Positions 42,148 to 45,298 of a stretch of 45,298 bases of DNA are shown one piece after another; the first letter of the stretch is position 1; each line of letters opens with the position of its first letter. Below the pieces are notes generated by a model. That model was not told the DNA's origin. It did no database searches and was given only the letters and a program-made list of their open reading frames with translations. Both the position numbers and the translations under genes were made by a program. The stretch is from SMWC01 sp964466315 (lineage in GTDB: Bacteria; Pseudomonadota; Gammaproteobacteria; Steroidobacterales; Rariloculaceae), in assembly GCA_964466315.1 (NCBI GenBank), contig CAYXNS010000017.1, forward strand, positions 1-45,298. The letters run 5' to 3'.

Positions 42148-42579
42148 ATGAAAACTGCGATATTCTCGCTTATTGTATTTGTGATGCTGTCGCCCCTCGT
42201 CCATGCTCATCATGCCTTTCGGGCAGTCTTCGATTTCGCCAAGACCGAAACGATCGAGGGTAAGGTCGCTAATCTGGAATTCATCAATCCCCACATCAGA
42301 CTCCATATCGACGTACTTAGCGATAGCGGCGAAGTCGAGCAGTGGCTTGTCGCGGGACCCGGCAAGCTCTCGTTGGCCCGGCGGGGCTGGAAAGATGACA
42401 TGTTCACGGCGGGTGAAGGCATTACGGTCACTGGTAATCCGGCGAGGGCCGGCGGCAACGTTATTTGGCTGGAGAAAATTATCATGCCGGACGGCAGGGA
42501 ATTCATAGATCCTCTGATCTCAGATGTGTTAGCTATTGAAGCACAACGCCGCGAACGTGCTCGTCAGACTACTCAATAA
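42148..42579 (+). CDS. DUF6152 family secreted protein (copy F)
   Basis: A 143-residue protein with signal peptide MKTAIFSLIVFVMLSPLVHA, predicted to be cut before HHAF. The core has GKVANLEFINPHIRLHIDV, the Trp strand EQWLVAG, LSLARRGWKDDMFTAGEGITV, where Glu-Gly replaces the usual Gly-Asp turn, and NPARAGGNVIWL. A charged helix (RRERARQTTQ) ends the chain. It lacks the second module; the nearest copy of that module is the remnant on the opposite strand at 42666-42951. Secreted; role unknown. Confidence 0.8.
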   Translation: MKTAIFSLIVFVMLSPLVHAHHAFRAVFDFAKTETIEGKVANLEFINPHIRLHIDVLSDSGEVEQWLVAGPGKLSLARRGWKDDMFTAGEGITVTGNPARAGGNVIWLEKIIMPDGREFIDPLISDVLAIEAQRRERARQTTQ

Positions 42580-42665
42580 CTGCTAGCGAGTGCTTTCCAT
42601 ATTCGTATTTCAGGCGTTCTAATCTTCGGCAATTACTTCGTGCAGTCGAATGGTAATCCTTCGTT

Positions 42666-42951
42666 TCAAGGCACAAACACCCAAGATTTCGTAACGATCT
42701 CTGTCTCAGTGAAAAGCGCAGCGTCTGTGATTGCCAGTTCGTAATTGAGACGAGCACCGTCGTCGCTAGGTTGGATTGAGCTGCTCCATAATCGACGGCA
42801 TGTCCTTGGGCGCGCATCCCCTAAAGGGATTATCCGGTGACAACGGGTCCCATGCCGCTTGAGCCGCTCGAGCTTCATCGGTCAACCCGAAGCACAGGCC
42901 CGCACTCATGCCACCGAGTGAAACGAACGAGTGGATTTCTCCGTTTCGCAA
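42666..42951 (-). pseudogene. Decayed DUF6152-associated module (paralogue remnant)
   Basis: Two minus-strand frames carry pieces of the second module of the DUF6152 fusion proteins. The first reads LTDEARAAQAAWDP, then FRGCAPKDMPSIMEQLNP, which matches copy C around its first Cys (SARRAAYDP and CISSGMPAAV). After a frame change it reads SDDGARLNYELAITDAALFT, which matches copy C near its end (DDGNRLVYELTVSDPATFT). The middle, with the GRW motif, is deleted, and the DUF6152 half is absent. It lies just after the EF-hand MBL gene on the same strand. The flanking bases of 42580-42993 show no gene. Confidence 0.65.
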
Positions 42952-42993
42952 CGCCCACCGAATGTTTGCTATCGGCCGAGATCACCTCTCCGG

Positions 42994-44031
42994 TTACCGA
43001 TTAGATATCAGGGTCTCATAGACTCCGATCACGTTACCCGCGCGGGAATCGTCATACTCGATTAGATGATCGTAGTTTTCCATGAGCACCGTTTCGACGA
43101 GTTGTTCTTTCGTCTTTCCTTCCGCGATGCCTTCTGATACGGCAGCGACTAGCTCTTCCAGATACTGCCGTTGCTCGCGCACGTGTGCCTTCGTCCCCGG
43201 TAACTCATGGCCGGGGGAGATAATGTCAAAGTCCAGCTGCTCGACGCGGCGCAACGAATCGACCCAGTCAGGGAGAAAACCGCCTTCTAAGTGACTGCGC
43301 GGCGGGCGATTGGGTGTCAAGAAATCGACAGTGTAGATAGTGCGCTCTTCGGGAAACAGCACGACAGTCATGTCGTCGGAGTGGTTGCGACCGGTGTAAT
43401 GGAGTTCCACAGTCTTGCCGCCCAGAGTGACGGATGCGCGATCCGCGTAGTAGATGTCCGGAGGGACTTGCTCACCACCAAACCGTCCCGCCCAGATCTC
43501 CACACGGTCCAAGACACCGTCGTGATTCATGTCCCGCGCCGTGAAGACGTTCGCCAGGGCAGTTCCCTCGGCTTCCGTCGCTTGAATGAGCCCATCGACG
43601 TTCGCATCCCAGAGCTGCTCGCGCGCCAGTAAAGGTGCATCGGCCGCTGGGGAACGTAGGTTCTCACGCATATTCTCGTGACCGATGATAGTTGCCGTCT
43701 CCGCGAAGACTTCGCCACCGCTCGCGTGATCGTTGTGGGTATGGCTGTAGATCACATACTTCACAGGGAGCCCGAATCGCTCGTCCAATTGCTCCTTGAG
43801 CCACGCGGCAGCTTCAGAATTCGTCGGATCGACCACGACGATCCCATCTGCTGTTACCAGGAACATTCCGAAATGCCGCGTTTGCCGGAATCGATAGAGA
43901 TCTCCAGTCACATTGGTAATCCCGTGCCTCGGCAACCCTTCGCCCGTGCCGAAACCTTGAGCATGAGCTAATTGGATCATGCCGCAACACATGCCAATCG
44001 CGATGACTAAGATCGGTCTTCTGTATCGCAT
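42994..44031 (-). CDS. Secreted MBL-fold protein with inserted EF-hand pair (second copy)
   Basis: A 345-residue paralogue of the protein at 1495-2553. The signal peptide ends QLAHAQ (cut near residue 24), so it is soluble in the periplasm rather than lipid-bound. Metal ligands: HTHNDH at 97-102, His217, Asp236 and His275. Two canonical EF-hand loops lie between, Asp142-Glu153 and Asp167-Glu178, each with Gly6 and Ile/Leu8. Shared text such as MTVVLFPEER and HASGGEVFAETATIIGHENM shows common descent with the first copy. Substrate unknown. A short-range pair with the decayed module downstream mirrors the left-end arrangement. Confidence 0.85.
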   Translation of the reverse strand: MRYRRPILVIAIGMCCGMIQLAHAQGFGTGEGLPRHGITNVTGDLYRFRQTRHFGMFLVTADGIVVVDPTNSEAAAWLKEQLDERFGLPVKYVIYSHTHNDHASGGEVFAETATIIGHENMRENLRSPAADAPLLAREQLWDANVDGLIQATEAEGTALANVFTARDMNHDGVLDRVEIWAGRFGGEQVPPDIYYADRASVTLGGKTVELHYTGRNHSDDMTVVLFPEERTIYTVDFLTPNRPPRSHLEGGFLPDWVDSLRRVEQLDFDIISPGHELPGTKAHVREQRQYLEELVAAVSEGIAEGKTKEQLVETVLMENYDHLIEYDDSRAGNVIGVYETLISNR

Positions 44032-44067
44032 CGAATCACTCCATGTAGTTTTTCATGTGTCTCGTGT

Positions 44068-44565
44068 CTACGGACTCGCGCTTGCTACTATCCTTCGAGT
44101 AGACATATCCATCACGAACAGTCGTGAGATGGAAAACGGGCCACTTTGAGCATTCTGAAGATCCGGCAGGTCGTCAATAATATCCGCCACTGCCGTTGGT
44201 GCTGACGAAAGGACGCCAGCCACTGAGGCACGCACTTCGTAGCGGCTACCCGCGTAAGCATTGAAGCAAAGCTCGGACACCATGGAGTCCTGCGTGGAAC
44301 TCGTCGCGCGCACCTCTATACAAACCCCGCGAGGCACTACCCGGATACTACGGCTCGTCACTCGGATGGCTTCGCCACGAGAGTCATCAGCAGACAGGAT
44401 ACGTATATTTGCTGCTGTACGATCATTCGGAGCCCGTGGGGCACTGATCAGTGCTGTCTGACTATCGGGCAGCGCCGACCCTTCATACATCTGTAGTGGT
44501 CCGCTTGCACACGAGGCCAGTGCCAGACAAAACATCAAGACAGCAACGGAACGGGTCAATCTCAT
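44068..44565 (-). CDS. Small lipoprotein of unknown function
   Basis: A 165-residue protein with a clear lipoprotein signal: MRLTRSVAVLMFCLALASC with lipobox LASC at Cys19. The mature part is short and beta-rich (AIRVTSRSIRVVPRGVCIEVRA, YEVRASVAGVL) with two cysteines (GVCIEV and SELCFNAYAGS), maybe a disulfide. The pattern GSALPDSQTALISAP with AYAGSRYEVRA resembles small outer-membrane-anchored proteins often annotated as hypothetical. It starts the same-strand pair with the MBL gene, 36 bases apart. Confidence 0.7.
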   Translation of the reverse strand: MRLTRSVAVLMFCLALASCASGPLQMYEGSALPDSQTALISAPRAPNDRTAANIRILSADDSRGEAIRVTSRSIRVVPRGVCIEVRATSSTQDSMVSELCFNAYAGSRYEVRASVAGVLSSAPTAVADIIDDLPDLQNAQSGPFSISRLFVMDMSTRRIVASASP

Positions 44566-44873
44566 CTCTAATCCCCCGAGTGGAAAAACGATCTCTGAAC
44601 CGTATTGGCGATATTCATTCTGATTTCCTCAGCTATACAGCAACCTGCATACTAACTGTTTACTAGGGCCGGAAACGGCAATTCTGGCCGATCGGATAGA
44701 GTCCGATACGTAGATTCTGAACACCTGCTGGGAACAAAACACTCATTTATCGCCTTCCCAATGCTCCCCGCGAACGGCTACTTACGGCGATGGCAGACAG
44801 TCGGACAGGATCCAGGGTCTGTGGATTGTAAGCATCGACTCCAGGATGAGCTCTTATAGGCTACAGACTAGCG
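44566..44873. other. Intergenic region, nothing recognised
   Basis: These 308 bases separate the lipoprotein gene from the DUF123 gene (both minus strand). The only structure I see is a short inverted repeat, ATCGGA-TAGAG-TCCGAT at 44691-44707, without a T tract. Promoter boxes for the lipoprotein gene are not clear. Confidence 0.45.
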
Positions 44874-45298
44874 TTAACCGGTAACGAGCGACCACTCTCG
44901 CACACCTTCCCCGAGACCGTCCGCAAAAGGACCAACACAGAACATCTTTAATGAGGGTGGTATCTTCGAGAAAAATAGATGGGACTTACAGCGGCAATCC
45001 GATGCTCCGAACCGAGGCGCAACGACCTCAATGCCCTCGCCGTTGTTGATGATGCGCACCCATCTGTGCTCTTGCGGCGAGGAACTGGCTTGAAACCAGA
45101 TCAGCACCGGGGCAGTGAACCGGCGAAGGTAGTCAACATGCCAGTGCGGCTTCCATGATACCTTCAGGTGATGCGATAAACGCGATCTGAGACCACCCGG
45201 CCCGAAGGCGCTTCCAACGTATAGGTAATAACCTACGAATGTTTCCATGCTTCCCAGGCGGCCGACATATACCGATCGGGGAATACGGTTACGGAGGA
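44874..45298 (-). CDS. Uri-superfamily GIY-YIG protein (DUF123), 5' part outside window
   Basis: The frame stays open to the window edge (it reads RIPRSVYVGRLGSM before the ATG at 45248), so the gene starts outside and the internal ATG is not the start. About 141 residues are seen. DUF123 landmarks: VGRLGS, GYYLYVGSAFGPGGLRSRL with the YLYVG form of GIY-YIG, HLKVSWKPHWHVDYLR and a late FGASDCRCKSHLFFS with conserved Cys pair. Known: this group is related to GIY-YIG nucleases and is often found alone or fused to endonuclease III in archaea; a DNA-repair role is assumed, not shown. Confidence 0.8.
   Translation of the reverse strand, partial: LRNRIPRSVYVGRLGSMETFVGYYLYVGSAFGPGGLRSRLSHHLKVSWKPHWHVDYLRRFTAPVLIWFQASSSPQEHRWVRIINNGEGIEVVAPRFGASDCRCKSHLFFSKIPPSLKMFCVGPFADGLGEGVREWSLVTG

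Noticed and set aside
1..45298. CRISPR arrays, insertion sequences, integrases or phage genes
   Set aside because: I found no regularly spaced repeats, no transposase-like frames, and no integrase beside the tRNA-Leu, which is intact with no repeated 3' end nearby.

Overview
This window reads as a GC-rich chromosomal segment of a gammaproteobacterium, most likely a free-living, metagenome-type lineage; I would not commit to an order. The evidence is gene order: guaB-guaA-tadA, ndk-rlmN-pilW-rodZ-hisS-yfgM-bamB-der and queA-tgt-yajC-secD-secF are classic gammaproteobacterial strings, and signal peptides, lipoboxes, BamB, YfgM and RodZ fit a Gram-negative envelope. I see no phage, insertion sequence or CRISPR array.

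Layout. The left third (1-11.9 kb) is an accessory block: an aldo/keto reductase fragment at the edge, then secreted proteins. These include four DUF6152 proteins, a stand-alone partner module, an NHL beta-propeller, a calcium-binding-type metallo-beta-lactamase (MBL) fold protein, a second long MBL protein, a VOC protein, a YbdG-type mechanosensitive channel and a remnant of a streptogramin-lyase-like propeller. An MFS transporter of aromatic-acid type and mltF (11.9-14.9 kb) lead into the housekeeping core (14.9-37.9 kb). The core covers purine synthesis (guaBA), tRNA modification (tadA, trmJ, tgt, queA), DNA repair (xseA), methionine or cysteine synthesis (metX), ribosome and rRNA maturation (der, rlmN), envelope biogenesis (bamB, yfgM, rodZ, pilW, secDF-yajC), Fe-S assembly (iscS, a degenerate iscU-like gene, iscA), ndk, hisS and suhB.

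The right end (38-45.3 kb) starts with an ECF-sigma / anti-sigma / double-PDZ periplasmic protein operon, whose sigma gene is frameshifted as given, and a tRNA-Leu(CAA). It then returns to the accessory theme: two more DUF6152 proteins, a decayed paralogue, a second EF-hand MBL protein, a small lipoprotein, and a Uri-type GIY-YIG (DUF123) gene cut by the window edge.

The most interesting signal is the repeated secreted set at both ends. All six DUF6152 proteins have a signal peptide that would be cut directly before a His-His pair, and all keep an Asn-Pro-His motif and a downstream Trp. This pattern is compatible with an N-terminal, perhaps copper-binding, metal site on a small OB-like beta domain. 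They sit with, or are fused to, a second module marked by a GYSVGRWxGD-type motif and two conserved cysteines. Together with EF-hand MBL proteins and beta-propellers this looks like an uncharacterised periplasmic system. Its substrate cannot be read from the sequence.
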